From Alphaproteobacteria bacterium (GTDB lineage: Bacteria > Pseudomonadota > Alphaproteobacteria > Caulobacterales > Hyphomonadaceae), in contig WGLW01000009.1 in NCBI GenBank assembly GCA_016125405.1, positions 1 to 64,000 of the forward strand: 64,000 nt of DNA, given 5' to 3'. A program made the translations under genes and the position numbers. Of the stretch, positions 63,831-64,000 are shown in pieces. Position 1 is the stretch's first letter. Every line of letters begins with the position of its first letter. The notes below the pieces were generated by a model. It worked only from the letters and a program-made list of their open reading frames with translations, ran no database searches and was not told the DNA's origin.

Positions 63831-64000
63831 ATGACCACCATCACCTACCATTCCATCGACGGCACCGAGGCGGCGCTTGGCGTTGCGGGCGGGCATTCGG
63901 TCATTGCGGACCGGCCCGAGGGCAAGACGGGCGGGCAGGGGCTGGGGTTCAATGGCGGCGAACTGCTGGCGCTCGCCATCGGCGGCTGTTTCGCCAATGA
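63831..64000 (+). CDS. OsmC-family protein, N-terminal part (cut by window edge)
   Basis: The frame MTTITYHSIDGTEAALGVAG continues to GFNGGELLALAIGGCFAN, the start of an OsmC/Ohr-type peroxidase with its Cys near the end of the visible part. The gene runs past base 64000. No ribosome binding site stands out (CGGAG at 63821-63825). Bases 63726-63830 hold no gene. Confidence 0.7.
   Translation, partial: MTTITYHSIDGTEAALGVAGGHSVIADRPEGKTGGQGLGFNGGELLALAIGGCFAN

Overview
The window is GC-rich, densely packed chromosomal DNA from an alphaproteobacterium. Caulobacterales/Hyphomonadaceae is the best guess. Supporting clues are a CC0125/CC1285-type lipoprotein, the beta-helix/di-haem cytochrome pair (HNE_0200/SO2930 type), a perfect CtrA box (TTAA-N7-TTAA), GGAAC-N16-CGTT promoters of the EcfG general-stress type, HWE kinase signalling and a fabA-fabB-fabI cluster. 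No tRNA, rRNA or CRISPR array was seen. The only mobile element is a fragment of an IS630-type transposase at base 1.

Layout. 0-8 kb: IS630 fragment, IalB-like secreted protein, SET-domain protein with a histone-H1-like tail, membrane-anchored GH46-like protein, MIO-type aromatic amino acid lyase, rlmN with two small NTF2-like genes, carbonic anhydrase and a TetR regulator. 8-14 kb: rimP-nusA-ylxR-infB with a structured leader. 14-24 kb: secreted hydrolases, an SPFH membrane protein plus ribbon-helix-helix (RHH) regulator behind a perfect 28-bp palindrome, an orphan FlgC-like protein, ada, a VanZ-like gene, rbfA, a uridine-kinase-like gene and two small membrane proteins. 23-36 kb: fabI-fabB-fabA, an SH3 protein, a 2-hydroxyacid dehydrogenase, lipoproteins, a MoeB/ThiF-type enzyme, a Pif1-like helicase, msrA, dut and coaBC. 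36-43 kb: aldehyde dehydrogenase, lipoprotein, GNAT protein, gpsA-YciI-secreted methyltransferase, and a TetR gene with an operator before a 43-aa membrane peptide. 43-48 kb: an iron-uptake operon (TonB receptor, PiuC-like dioxygenase, PepSY protein) behind three Fur-like boxes. 48-59 kb: GH75-like protein, lipoprotein, phospholipase-C-like/helix-hairpin-helix fusion, HWE kinase with response regulator, RcnB-like protein, beta-helix/cytochrome pair, DnaJ-type cysteine-rich membrane protein and cspA. 59-64 kb: pnp, rpsO and truB on the minus strand, an AT-richer SIR2-like gene, and the start of an OsmC-type gene.

The translation genes that often form one operon (rimP-nusA-infB-rbfA-truB-rpsO-pnp) are split here into three pieces about 7 and 37 kb apart. 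The most interesting unexplained units are the SPFH-RHH module with its palindromic operator, the SIR2-like insertion, the stress-promoter-driven receiver protein beside the HWE kinase, the CtrA-box-preceded phospholipase/HhH fusion, and a lipoprotein cytochrome whose only plausible start is a CTG overlapping the previous stop codon.
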